Shown here piece by piece: positions 28,691-38,321 of a stretch of 64,000 bases of DNA. The stretch spans positions 124,001 through 188,000 of the forward strand of contig CAVTJX010000001.1 in the NCBI GenBank assembly GCA_963735175.1, written 5' to 3'. Under the pieces are notes generated by a model, which had not been told where the DNA came from, did not search any database, and was given only the letters and a program-made list of their open reading frames with translations. The position numbers were made by a program, and so were the translations under genes. This stretch comes from CAVTJX01 sp963735175 (lineage in GTDB: Bacteria; Electryoneota; RPQS01). How positions within the stretch are numbered: position 1 is the stretch's first letter; each line of letters opens with the position of its first letter.

Positions 28691-28774
28691 TTTGTTAAGA
28701 CGATGTTAGAAAGAACGTGCGCTCGATAATCCTCGAGCCTCCGTGGATGAACGGGGAAGACAACCGCCGGCCAG

Positions 28775-29099
28775 CTATTCCAGCAGCCCTCGATTCAGAT
28801 GCTCCGTGAATTCTTCTGACTTTGCGCTCATAGCAGTCGATGAGTTCCTGCTTCTCGCGCTTCAGTGTCGACACTTCGTCTGTGAGATTCAGTGCCGTCA
28901 GAATCGCGACTTTGAGCGGTGTGCGCGTCGGTTCGGCCTGCAGAATCAGGCGCATCCGCGCATCCAGCAAAGCCGCGATCTCACGAATGTAATCGGCGTC
29001 TGCATCGGCCCGCACGGGATACTCCTGTCCGAGAATGCTGATTCTCACGACAGTCGGGATCTCTCCGGCGGGACGCTTATCCTTATCGTCGGCGGTCAT
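28775..29099 (-). CDS. zapA: Cell division protein ZapA (probable frameshift near 28835)
   Basis: ZapA binds FtsZ and helps bundle it at the Z ring. The frame has VRISILGQEYPVRADADADYIREIAALLDARM and KVAILTALNLTDEVSTLKREKQELIDCYE, the ZapA domain and its coiled coil. In the frame as written the protein runs to 28695 with a basic non-family tail; a shift near 28835 gives MSAKSEEFTEHLNRGLLE ending at TAG 28775, a much better C-terminus that also stays clear of the 6S-like RNA. About 108 residues. pheT-zapA-6S is a recurring neighbourhood. Confidence 0.87.
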
Positions 29100-29122
29100 G
29101 GAAAGACCTTCCGAGGGAAAGG

Positions 29123-29422
29123 TTAGGCCGTCTCAAGCTTGGCCAGAAGCGCGCTGATCTTCGAGCGGATCAACTCTTCCTGTTCCACGTTGCGCTGGTT
29201 GCGACTGAGCACTTCGCGCTCGCGGGTCAGTTCCTCCACTTGCCGCGCGGCGTCGTCGTAGCGCGACTGCAATTCGTCGACCAGTCTTTCCAGCTCCAGC
29301 TTTTCGGTCTGGAGGGTATGCACCTTCTCCAGTACCAGAGAGATCTTACTTTCCAGAGTCTCTAACGACTTCGGGTCCACCAGGGAACAGTCCTCAATTA
29401 AATCAAAGAAATCAGGGGCCAT
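29123..29422 (-). CDS. ZapB-like coiled-coil protein
   Basis: A 99-residue protein that is almost entirely coiled coil, with heptads through SKISLVLEKVHTLQTEKLELERLVDELQ and AARQVEELTREREVL. It lies between pheT and zapA, 23 nt upstream of zapA. Position and make-up suggest a ZapB-like partner of ZapA in divisome assembly, but the sequence alone cannot prove it. The first 15 residues (MAPDFFDLIEDCSLV) are not coiled coil. Confidence 0.72.
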   Translation of the reverse strand: MAPDFFDLIEDCSLVDPKSLETLESKISLVLEKVHTLQTEKLELERLVDELQSRYDDAARQVEELTREREVLSRNQRNVEQEELIRSKISALLAKLETA

Positions 29423-29430
29423 GTTCAGAA

Positions 29431-31820
29431 TTATCGAAGGTTCACACCGTGGGCCGCGGTCAGCCCCATCGTAATGTCTTTTACCCAGCCATCCACTTCA
29501 TCGGATTCAAGACTGCGTTCATCATGGGAAAACTCAAGGCGGAAGGCCAACGACTTCTTCCCCGCACCCAGCTTTTCGCCGCGGAAAACATCAAACGGTT
29601 CCACTTTGACGAGAAAGGGACCGCCGTGCTTGCGGATGGTTGCCTGCAAGTCCGCCGCCGAAAGATTTTCATCCGCCACCAAAGCCAAGTCGCGCCAGGA
29701 AAGCGGGAAGCGCGGCAGGGCGATATAACTCAATTCCGCACGGCACTGCCGGAGGATGGCTTCGAGGTCGAGTTCGAACCAGCCCAGCGGAGCGTCAATG
29801 TCGGAGCGGGCCATAATCTCGGTCGGCCAGAGGGTCCACTTACCGATCACCGCCCCCGACGCATGTACTTCACCTTTCAGAACTTCACCGCTTTCAACAT
29901 CATAGCAATTTATCTCCAGATTGTCAAGCGAAATCTTGGTCGCCAGAACTTCTAAGACGCCCTTCAAGTCATAAAAATCAAAGGGCTTGGCAGGGTGAGA
30001 CCAGATCAGTGGGTAAGATTGTCCAGTCATCACAGCCGACAGCGTCTGGCGTTCCCAGGTGCGGGGGTCATCGGGCTTGCCGGGAGCAAAGACACGGGCG
30101 ACTTCGAACAGCCGCAGGGTACGGTCGCCGCGCTGCCAGTTTCCTGCCGCCGAGCGCACGAGCTGCGGCACCAGCGATCCCTGGAGGCGCAGCATGTCGT
30201 CGGTGACCGGATTCTTCAGCTCGATGCCGGGAGGCATGTCCGGCGGGTCGCGGCGCTCGTCGGGGGTGTACATGGAGAGCGACAGGGTTTCGTGGAAGCC
30301 CAGCGAGACCATCGCGTCCACCACCTTCGTCTTCAGCGTCACCAGCGGATTGTCCTGCCCGCTGAGCGGCACACGGCTGGTGATGCCCGTGGGAATCTGA
30401 TCGTAGCCGTGGACGCGGATGACCTCTTCGACGAGGTCGATTTCGCGCTCGAGATCGGGCCGGTAGGTGGAAGTCTCGATCTGCCAGCTCGCGCTTGCCG
30501 TCATTGACCTCGCAGCCGAGACGGCTGAGGATGTCCGCCTGCGTTTCAGCCGGAACCTCGACGCCGATGACATGATTGGCGCGGGCGGGACGGAACGTGA
30601 TGGAGTTGGATCCGATGGGACGCGGGTAATTGTCGACGCGGCCCGCGTGGACTTCACCGCCGGCGAGGCGCTGCATCGAGCGCGGCGGTGGCGTCGATGA
30701 CGCGAGGGACGCCGTTCGGGTCCATGCCGCGCTCGAAACGGCGGCTGGACTCCGTGCCGATGCCGAGGCGGCCACGCGTGCGGCGGACGTGGACCGGATC
30801 GAAGTAGGCGCACTCGATCAGCACGTCCTGCGTGTCGTCGCGGATTTCGCTGTTCTGGCCGCCCATGATGCCCGCGAGCGCGATGCCCTTGGCGGGGTCG
30901 GCAATCACGACATCGCGCGGCTGCAGTTCGTGCTCCTTACCGTCGAGCGTAATGAACTTCTCCCCGCTCCGGCGTAGCGCACGACGATCTGGCCCTGTCC
31001 ACGAAGCGCAGATCAAAGGCATGCAGCGGCTGGCCGAATTCCAGCATCAGGAGATTGGTGACATCGACGATGTTGGAAATTGGGCGGATGCCGCAGCGCA
31101 TCAGTCGCAGCCGCAGCGCATACGGCGAAGGCTTGATGGTGATGCCGCGGAGTAGCCGCGCCGCATAACGCGGGCAGCCTTCGGGAGCATCGATGCGCAC
31201 GCCGATCGTCTGCGACGCGGGCGTATGCGATCTCGGACAGCGGATATTCCGGCCAGCGCCACGGAATGCGGAACTTGGCGGCGAGGTCGCGGGCCACGCC
31301 GACGTGCGACAGGAAATCGGGCCGGTTGGGCGTGATCTCCACATCGTAGGTGGTGTCGTCCAGCGCGAGGTACTGCGCCGCGGCCGCGCCGACAATCCAG
31401 GCGGCGTCGCCTTCGATGATCCCGGCATGCTCTTCGACGAGCCCGAGTTCGCGCTCGGAGGCCAGCATCCCCAGCGATTCGTGCCCCTTCAGCTTGGCCT
31501 TCTTAATCGTCATCCCGTCGGCGGTGACTGAGCCCGGCAGCATCACGGGCACTTTCAAGCCCGCGCGCACGTTGGGCGCCCCGCAGACGATGGACACGAC
31601 GTCGCCGCTGCGCGATGGCGGTTTTCGTGATCGAGAGATGATCCGTGCCTTCAATCCGCGCCGCTTCCAGCACCTCGCCGATGACGACCTTGTCGAGCGC
31701 GGGCCGGTAGCGCTTGATCTCCTCGACTTCGAGCCCGAGAAAGGTGAGCACTTCCGCCAGTTCGTCCGCCGTCACCGGCAGATCGACCATTTCCTTCAGC
31801 CAGCTATAGGAAAGAATCAT
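29431..31820 (-). CDS. pheT: Phenylalanine-tRNA ligase beta subunit (five or more frameshifts)
   Basis: PheT pairs with PheS to charge tRNA-Phe. From 31820 it reads ILSYSWLKEMVDLPVTADEL, then through breaks near 31640, 31210, 30985, 30680 and 30495 gives KGHESLGMLASERELGL, DVEITPNRPDFLSHVGVARD, SNIVDVTNLLMLEFGQPLHAFD, GTESSRRFERGMDPN, RVHGYDQIP, GFHETLSLSMYT and the C-terminal anticodon-binding domain LSWRDLALVADENLSAADL. Span corresponds to about 796 residues, the usual length. So many breaks in an essential gene point to sequence error. It is separated from pheS by the ATPase/DUF4276 cassette. Confidence 0.95.
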
Positions 31821-31825
31821 GGAAA

Positions 31826-32440
31826 TTACTTGTTATGGGCACCTTGCCGAGTGAGAACGGTATTGAGGAATGCTTTCAGCTCAGGACATTGCGCTGCGGC
31901 AACGGTCAAGTCCTGATTTCGCAGAATTGCTGCCGCTTCAACGGGTTTTCTATAGGTGAGGGGCTTCGGCTTCGCCGTCTGGTATAGATGGATCAGACGA
32001 TGTGCCGGTGGATTGCTGTGATTAACAGCCTCCGGGTAATTGCCGAATGGCTTTCGATTCACTCCGGTCCGAGCCAAAATCGTGTCCCAATATGGCAGTA
32101 ACCACGATTCAAAATCGTAGCATGCAACATGCGAATAAAAATTGCTCTGGGATCCGACGGCTTTCGACAGCGTCCTTCTTAGCGTTCTGAGGAGAGGTAA
32201 ACGCTGGATAGACATCTGTTAAAGCAATTACCGCCTTTGTACTCCTTCTCCCGGAGATAGTTATCAACCATACGTTTCAACTTATCCCCGTGCGGAAGTC
32301 CACCGTCTTGTCTTTTAAAGTCCAAACTGAGTTTCTTTATGGATTTCCCCGCCGCCAAATAGCGGCTGTTGAGGAAGCGGATCAAGGTCGGTTTGAAGGC
32401 ATCTTCAGTCTTGCCCTCACAAGAGAACGATGACTTTCAT
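31826..32440 (-). CDS. DUF4276 protein, Toprim-like (frameshifts)
   Basis: From the ATG at 32440 the joined frames read MKVIVLLCEGKTEDAFKPT, then GGLPHGDKLKRMV, IALTDVYPAF, SHVACYDFESWLLPYWDTI, NHSNPPAHRLI and CPELKAFLNTVL. These are the features of DUF4276 (PF14103). EGKTE and the following TDVY resemble the Glu and DxD of Toprim domains. Breaks lie near 32425, 32220 and 32150. Its start overlaps the stop of the ATPase gene as ATGA. DUF4276 genes paired with AAA ATPases resemble the ATPase/Toprim arrangement of OLD and PARIS defence systems (inference). It ends 6 nt before pheT. Confidence 0.72.
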
Positions 32441-33577
32441 GGACGCCCCCCGATAGTGCCCATCTGCCAAGAGTTGATCGAGGGCGTAATCTCAAGCCAG
32501 CTCTGAAGTGCCTTTGCCGAGAAGCTGATGAATTTCGGCAATTCCGTCTTCGTTAACGAATCGGGAATGTCCTAGGTGACAACCAACGAAGGAGTCGATC
32601 GAACGGTCGCGTCACTGATCTGAGGATCCATAGAAGCATCCGCAGTGCTCGGCAAGGAGCATCAGAAGTGGTGGGAGCAGACTTACTTTGGACTCGTGCG
32701 GAAGCAGTAGCGGAGGTTTCCGGGCGATAGCAACGTCGCCAGGAGCCACAGGAATCGTAGCGTACCTTCGGACAATTCAGGTTGAGGCATTCCGGATTCC
32801 AACGAGCCGTAAAACCCACAAGGGCAACCGTCCCAGAAGCGACCATGGAGATCGATTCGATCAAAATCGGGAATGTCTACCGGAAATAATCAGTAATGCG
32901 CTCAAAGTACTCCGGCGCGCGCGTCCGCATGTTATACAAGGCCGAAAACAGGCGTTCTCCATTCGGCGGAGGGAAACATGCCGAGCAAGCTTCTTAAGAT
33001 TGCCGCAACGGGGAATCGGCGGCAATATCCGAGGCGGATAATAGGCGATCGCCTGTAAAGCGGCGCGGACTTCGGTCACGACCTTGGCATGAGGAGGTGT
33101 TTGCGGAAACGCGGATTCGTTTTCATCGCTAGAGTGCGTGGAGAACGAGCTTCGTACCCTTGACATCAAGAAATTCGGTACTGTCCGAAGACTTGCGCAT
33201 AGTTGCACAGACTCGTCTTACGTTCCGTAAGGGACTCCGCGTCCACCCGCACAGTGACAACGGCTGATCCTAAATTTTGCGGCGCAAATGCAATCTTGTA
33301 TTGCAGGCCCTTGTGGCCTGGAATGTCCGCCGTAAAACTGATCGCTATCTGTTTGGCACGTTTCTGCTTCGCCTTCGTTAGAAGTGAGTTCGTCCTCACT
33401 TTGTCGCCAACTGCGCTGAGAAGGTTTCCTTTCGCAATGTTCCGTAACAAATGTAGCACTTCAAGCAACGACGTCTTGACTGTGCTATTAGGCTCAATAA
33501 GCACCATCAACGGTCTCATTTCACGGACGATGAAGTTGGGTAGCCTTGATGACTTCAAAGAAGTCAAGCGATGTCAT
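32437..33577 (-). pseudogene. Decayed AAA family ATPase (ABC/OLD-like) partner of DUF4276
   Basis: Reading from the ATG at 33577 through several breaks: VREMRPLMVLIEPNSTVKTS corresponds to a Walker A GPNSTGKT in which both glycines are replaced (E and V). Near 32780 LSEGTLRFLWLLATLLS is the signature region, and near 32700 LLLPHESKVSLLPPLLMLL corresponds to Walker B LLLxDEPExSLHP with the catalytic DE changed to HE. The C-terminus ends GGRP and overlaps the DUF4276 start. Base substitutions at key motifs plus multiple breaks mean it is most likely inactive, unlike neighbouring genes whose damage is only indels. Confidence 0.7.
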
Positions 33578-33599
33578 TTTCCTTGAATGAGGAAGAACC

Positions 33600-34615
33600 T
33601 TACAGTGGCTGAACTGCTTCAAGAATCTGACATCGTTGTCGACCAATAAGCGGATGTTGTCGATGCCGAAGCGGAGCATGGCGATGCGGTCGATGCCGAG
33701 GCCAAAGGCGTAGCCGGTGTATTTTTCGGTGTCGTAGCCGACGCCCGCCAGCACGTGCGGGTCGACCATGCCGCTGCCGCCCATTTCCAGCCAGCCGGTC
33801 TGCTTGCAGATGCGGCAGCCGCTGCCCTTGCAGAAGAAGCAGCTGACATCGACTTCGGCGGACGGCTCGGTGAACGGGAAGAAATGCGGGCGCATGCGCA
33901 GCTTCGTCTGTTTGCCGAAGAGGCGGCGATAGAACGCCAGCAGCGTGCCCTTCAGATCCGCCATCGTCACGCCTTCGTCGACGTACAAACCTTCCACCTG
34001 ATGGAACATCGGCGAGTGCGTGGCGTCGGGGCGGTCGCGGCGGTAAACGCGGCCCGGCGAAATAATGCGGATCGGCGGCTGCTGCGATTCCATCACGCGG
34101 ATCTGCACGGGCGAGGTTTCGGTGCGCACCACAAAGCCGTTGGGCAGATAAATCGTGTCGGACTCTTCGCGCGAGGGATGCCACTCGCGGCGTATTCAGC
34201 ATGTCGAAATTGTAGCGCACGAGTTCGACTTCCGGCCCGTCGGCCACACGAAAACCCATGCCGCGGAAGATATCGGTGATCTTCGCGCATGACAATCGTC
34301 AGCGGATGATACGAACCGACAAATGGCCGCCGTCCCGGCAGCGTCGTGTCGACGACAGGCCCCGACGCGCTGGCTTGAGCGCGGCGAGGCGCTCTTCCAT
34401 CAGCGCTTCCAGCTCGGCGCGCAGTTCGTTCACCTGCTGGCCGAAGGTGGGATGCTTCGGTCGGGTCAAGCTTCGGCACGAGCTTGAACAGGTCGGCGAC
34501 CTGCCCCTTGCGTCCAAGATATTTCATCTTTGACAGCTTCGGCCTCGGCGAGTGTGGCGGCGGCGGCGATTTCTTCGCGCGCGCTTCGGCGGAGACTGTC
34601 GATTTGCTCGGACAT
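33600..34615 (-). CDS. pheS: Phenylalanine-tRNA ligase alpha subunit (about six frameshifts)
   Basis: From 34615: MSEQIDSLRRSAREEIAAAA, then KYLGRKGQVADLFKLV, QQVNELRAELEALMEERLAAL, HPLTIVMREDHRYL-like text, FRGMGFRVADGPEVELVRYNFDMLN, SPVQIRVMESQQPPI, RVYRRDRPDATHSPMFHQVEGL, FFPFTEPSAEVDVSCFFCKG and AFGLGIDRIAMLRFGIDNIRLL. Breaks lie near 34520, 34460, 34370, 34285, 34190 and 33610. I take the stop at 33600, giving about 338 residues as expected; without a shift the frame runs on into the ATPase leader. The zinc-type insertion CFFCKGSGCRICKQTGW is unusual but known in some PheS. Confidence 0.95.
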
Positions 34616-34630
34616 CACGTCGGAAACTCC

Positions 34631-34671
34631 CCATAAAACAACAAGCGATTCCCGTGCGAAAGGAATCGCTT
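34631..34671 (-). terminator. Hairpin between rplT and pheS, terminator or attenuator
   Basis: AAGCGATTCC/GGAATCGCTT forms a perfect 10-bp stem with a 9-nt loop, then GTTGTTTTAT on the minus strand. It lies 16-56 nt before the pheS start, where pheST attenuators occur in other bacteria. I see no phenylalanine-rich leader peptide, so a partial terminator after rplT is the simpler reading. Confidence 0.55.
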
Positions 34672-34730
34672 GACCTAGACGTCGAACGCTGCACTGGCTC
34701 GGCCGCTCAGGCGGCGGCGAGCGGGCCGCA

Positions 34731-35078
34731 TCAGGCGGCGATCTGGCGGGTCAGTGCTCGAATCCCGCGGGATCGTGCACGGCCAGATCCGCCAATTGCT
34801 TCCGGTCAAGTTGAATCCCTTGCGCCTTCAGCCCGGCCATAAATTGCGAGTAGCTGATGCCGTGTTCGCGGACGGCGGCGTTGATGCGCACAATCCAGAA
34901 GACGGCGATATTCGCGCTTCTTGCGCTGGCGGTCCTTGAACGCGCGGGCGAGACCCTTCTCCACCGTCTCGGTCGCCGCTTTGATCAGCGTGCCGCGACG
35001 GCCGATGTAGCCTTTGGCGGCCTTAAAAATCTTGTTCCGGCGCCGCCTGTCGGCAGGGCCGTTCGTTGCGCGGGGCAT
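34731..35078 (-). CDS. rplT: 50S ribosomal protein L20 (two frameshifts)
   Basis: L20 binds 23S rRNA early in assembly and in many bacteria represses its own operon. It starts MPRATNGPADRRRRNKIFKA, with KGYIGRRGTLIKAATETVEKG and KKREYRRL, breaks near 34915, then WIVRINAAVREHGISYSQFM and LDRKQLADLAVHDPAGFEH. A TGA at 34751 follows, but adding one C in a CC run continues to LTRQIAA and the stop at 34731, giving the standard length of about 115 residues. Follows rpmI in the infC-rpmI-rplT operon. Confidence 0.96.
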
Positions 35079-35116
35079 GGTTTATTCCTTGAGTGTCAGC
35101 TTGTCAACCAAGACGA

Positions 35117-35320
35117 TTAGCGGCCGTTGCCGCCCAGCATGCGCATGATCTGCTTCTCATTCGCCCGTTCGACGATCATGTTGCCTTGGAGGTGATTCTT
35201 GCGCTTGCGATTCTTGCACGACAGCATGTGGCGCTTGAAGGCGCTCGAGCGCTTGATCTTGCCGGTGCCGGTCAGCGTGAACCGCTTGGCGGCGCTGCGC
35301 CGGGTTTTCATCTTGGGCAT
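35117..35320 (-). CDS. rpmI: 50S ribosomal protein L35
   Basis: The intact 67-residue frame is typical L35: MPKMKTRRSAAKRFTLTGTG, KIKRSSAFKRHMLSCKNRKRK, and the C-terminal MIVERANEKQIMRMLGG. It is a small basic protein of the large subunit. It sits in the conserved infC-rpmI-rplT order, 30 nt after infC. Confidence 0.97.
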   Translation of the reverse strand: MPKMKTRRSAAKRFTLTGTGKIKRSSAFKRHMLSCKNRKRKNHLQGNMIVERANEKQIMRMLGGNGR

Positions 35321-35350
35321 GGGACGGGTTCTCTATGATTAGGTCGTCGT

Positions 35351-35908
35351 TTACTTCTTGATCAGAATCATCGTCATCATCCGCGGCCCTTCCATCTTGG
35401 GCGGCATCTCCAGCTTGGCGATGTCCTGCAACTCCGTCGCCATCCGGTCCAGCATCCGCGTTCCGAATTCCTGGTGGGTGATCATGCGCCCGCGGAAGAC
35501 AATCGAGGCTTTCACTTTCGCGCCTTCCTCGATGAATTTGCGCGCCATTTTCACTTTCGTCAGCAGGTCGTTGTCGTCCGTGGACGGGCTGAGCCGGATG
35601 CCTTTCAGAACCGTGGCCTGTTGCTTTTTGCGGGCGACGCGGTCCTTCTTGGCCATCTTGTACTTGTACTTGCCGTAGTCCATGATCTTGACAACGGGGG
35701 GCGTCGCCGTGGGGGCGATTTCCACGAGGTCAAGACTTTCCTGCCGGGCCAAGGAGAGCGCCTGATCGGAAGGCATGATTCCCAATTGGGAACCGTCACT
35801 GCCGATGACGCGGACCGCGGCTTCGCGGATCCGTTCGTTCAGACGCACTTTTTCGGTTTTGGGATCAGCTTTGACGGGAGGACCTCTTTGGTTAGACCGG
35901 GGATTAAT
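35351..35908 (-). CDS. infC: Translation initiation factor IF-3 with probable AUU start
   Basis: IF-3 keeps the 30S subunit free and checks initiator pairing. Motifs are VRLNERIREAAVRVIGSDG, GIMPSDQALSLARQESLDLVEI, PPVVKIMDYGKYKY and RMITHQEFGTRMLDRM. The longest frame reaches 35953 but runs inside thrS. I place the start at ATT (35908-35906), 6 nt after AAGG and overlapping the thrS stop as ATTAA. A rare AUU start is characteristic of infC and underlies its self-repression. This gives 185 residues, close to normal (about 175-180). Confidence 0.94.
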   Translation of the reverse strand: MNPRSNQRGPPVKADPKTEKVRLNERIREAAVRVIGSDGSQLGIMPSDQALSLARQESLDLVEIAPTATPPVVKIMDYGKYKYKMAKKDRVARKKQQATVLKGIRLSPSTDDNDLLTKVKMARKFIEEGAKVKASIVFRGRMITHQEFGTRMLDRMATELQDIAKLEMPPKMEGPRMMTMILIKK

Positions 35909-37866
35909 GCGAAACCTTGGTTTTGATCTCCGCGTGCAGCCGGGCGGCGACATCGGCTACGGTCAGCGATCCCAGATCGCCTTCTTTCCGCCGCCGCAGC
36001 GACAGCGCGCCAGTCTCGGCCTCGCGCTTGCCGATCACCGCCATGTAGGGCACCTTGTGCACTTCTGCGTCGCGGATTTTAAAGCCGAGTTTTTCGTTGC
36101 GCGGATCGAGGTGGGCGCGAATGCCCTGCGCCGACAATTCCGTCAACGACGCGGCGGCCGAAGTCCATCTGCTCTTCGGTGATCGGCAGCACGCGAATCT
36201 GTTCCGGCGAGAGCCAGAGCGGCAGATCGCCCGCGTAATGCTCGATCAGGATACCCATAAACCGCTCCATCGACCCCAGCAGCGCGCGGTGAATCATCAC
36301 CGGCGTCTGGCGGCTGCCGTCGGGCGCGATATATTCGAGGCCGAAGAGCTGCGGCATGGAAAAGTCGCACTGCACCGTGCCGCACTGCCACGAGCGGCCG
36401 ATGGCGTCGCGGATATGGAAGTCGATCTTCGGGCCGTAGAACGCGCCGTCGCCGGGATTGATCTTGAAGGGCACGCCCAGCAGCTTCAGCGAATTCTCCA
36501 GCGCCGTTTCCGCCTTGTCCCAGATCTCATCGGAACCCACGCGCGAGGCGGGCCGGGTGGAAAGTTCGATGCGGAAATCCTTGAAGCCGAAGTCGCGGTA
36601 CATCTCGAAGATGAACTGCACGACCTTGGCGGCCTCGGTCTCGATCTGCTCCGGCGTCACGTAGATATGCGCGTCGTCCTGCGTGAACACGCGCACGCGG
36701 AACAGGCCGTGCAACACGCCGCTTTTTTCGTAGCGGTGCACGACGCCCATTTCGCAGAGCTTGAGCGGCAGATCGCGGTAGGAAACCTGGTGGCTGGAAT
36801 AAACGAGGCAGTGGCCCGGGCAGTTCATCGGCTTGAGGGCGTACTTCTGCTCTTCCACTTCCGTGAAATACATGTTTTCGCGGTAGTGGTCCCAGTGCCC
36901 CGACTTGTGCCACAGCTCTTCGGCCAGTACCAGTGGTGTGCGAATCTCCTCGTAGCCGTGCTCGCGGTGCTGCGCCTTCCAGTAACGGGTGATCTTCGTC
37001 CCAGATGATCTGCCCGCGCGGATGCAGAAAGACCGCGCCCGGCGATTCGACGTGGAAGCTGAAGAGATCGAGTTCCTTGCCCAGCTTGCGGTGGTCGCGG
37101 CGCTTGGCTTCCTCGATGCGCGTCAGATGCTCGTCGAGCTGCTCTTTGGTCGGGTAGGCCGTCGCATAGAGCCGCTGCAGCATCTTGTTGTGCTCGTCGC
37201 CGCGCCAGTAGGCGCCGGCCACGGAGAGGATCTTGAAATGCTTGATGCGGCCGGTGGTGTCGACGTGCGGGCCGCGGCAGAAGATCCGCCCAGTTGCCCT
37301 GCTCGTAGATCGTGAGTTCGGGACCGGCATCGACCTCAAGCTGGTCCGGGCCGGCTGCGGCGGCCGCGGTCAGATCGCGGATCAGTTCGACCTTGTAATG
37401 CTCGCCCTGACTTCTCGAAGAAGCGAATCGCTTCGTCCTTGTCAAGCCGCTTGCGCTTCAGCGGCAGATTGCGCTTGGAGATCTCGGCCATCTTGGCTTC
37501 GATCAGCGGAAAATCTTCCTGCGTGAAGACGTGCGGCGAATCGATATCGTAATAGAAGCCGTCGGCGATGGGCGGGCCGATGGTGAGCTGCGACTCCGGC
37601 CACAATTCCTTGACGGCGTGCGCCATCAAATGCGCGGCCGAGTGCCAGTAGACGAAGCGGCCTTCGGGATCGGCAAACGTTACAAAGCGCAAGTTCCCGC
37701 CGCTTTCCAGCGGGCGGTGCAGATCCCAGATCTGTCCGTCGACCACCGCGGCAAGCGTGCCGGTTGCCCCGATCGCCGGTTGTCCGTCGATCAGGTCCTT
37801 GGGCCGGGTGCCGGCGGGAACGTGGACGGTCTTGCCGCCGTCGATTGTCAATTCAAGGTCACTCAT
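35904..37866 (-). CDS. thrS: Threonine-tRNA ligase (four frameshifts)
   Basis: ThrS charges and edits tRNA-Thr. From the ATG at 37866 the TGS domain reads LELTIDGGKTVHVPAGTRP. The editing domain has YWHSAAHLMAHAVKELWP (HxxxH) and IGPPIADGFYYDIDSP. Breaks near 37410, 37290, 36990 and 36150 separate CRGPHVDTTGRIKHFKILSV, the catalytic MNCPGHCLVYSS (zinc Cys), QCGTVQCDFSMPQLFGLEYI, PVMIHRALLGSMERFMGIL and the C-terminal anticodon domain. About 654 residues. The start is only 4 nt from the 3' end of tRNA-Val, so no ribosome site fits upstream. It is coupled to infC. Confidence 0.96.
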
Positions 37867-37870
37867 GGGG

Positions 37871-37944
37871 TGGGCGTTAGAAGAGTTGAACTTCTGACCT
37901 CTTGCATGTCACGCAAGCGCTCTAACCAACTGAGCTAAACGCCC
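37871..37944 (-). tRNA. tRNA-Val (GAC)
   Basis: Acceptor GGGCGTT/AACGCCC, D arm GCTC..GAGC, anticodon stem CTTGC/GCAAG with loop GTGACAT (anticodon GAC), T arm with TTCAACT, discriminator A. CCA is not encoded. The 3' end (37871) is 4 nt from the thrS ATG. Confidence 0.95.
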
Positions 37945-38069
37945 GAAGCAAACGGGATCACGTCCGAGCAGACGTTACGCGCCGCAACATAAAAAAGCAC
38001 AACCCTTGGCCGTGGTCATGCTGTCCGTTGCACGCGACACAGGTTTGCCTGTGAATCGGGGACCGTGGG

Positions 38070-38156
38070 TGCCGGGAGCCGGACTTCGAACCGGCACGGG
38101 GCTTTCGGCCCCTGGGGATTTTAAGTCCCCTGTGTCTACCATTTCACCACCCCGGC
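38070..38156 (-). tRNA. tRNA-Leu (UAA)
   Basis: An 87-nt tRNA with acceptor GCCGGGG/TCCCGGC, anticodon stem GGGGA/TCCCC with loop CTTAAAA (anticodon TAA), a long variable arm GGGGCCGAAAGCCCC as in type II tRNAs, T loop TTCGAAG and discriminator A. Confidence 0.95.
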
Positions 38157-38190
38157 AGCCGAAGGCGGCAGAAGCCAGGGGTCGGCGGTG

Positions 38191-38263
38191 AGGCGCCGAG
38201 CGGATTCGAACCGCTGAATAGAGGTTTTGCAGACCTCCGCCTTAACCACTTGGCTACGGCGCC
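38191..38263 (-). tRNA. tRNA-Cys (GCA)
   Basis: Acceptor GGCGCCG/CGGCGCC, anticodon stem GAGGT/ACCTC with loop CTGCAAA (anticodon GCA), T loop TTCGAAT, and discriminator U, the identity base of tRNA-Cys. Confidence 0.95.
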
Positions 38264-38321
38264 GGTATCGGGTCGGCATACGGATCGCGTGAATTCCCGG
38301 TCGCCCGAAGTTGCCCGGTGC

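Noticed and set aside
29431..37866. Possible programmed frameshifting in pheT, pheS and thrS.
   Set aside because: Breaks occur at many unrelated sites with no shared slippery motif or structure, and in genes that never use it.
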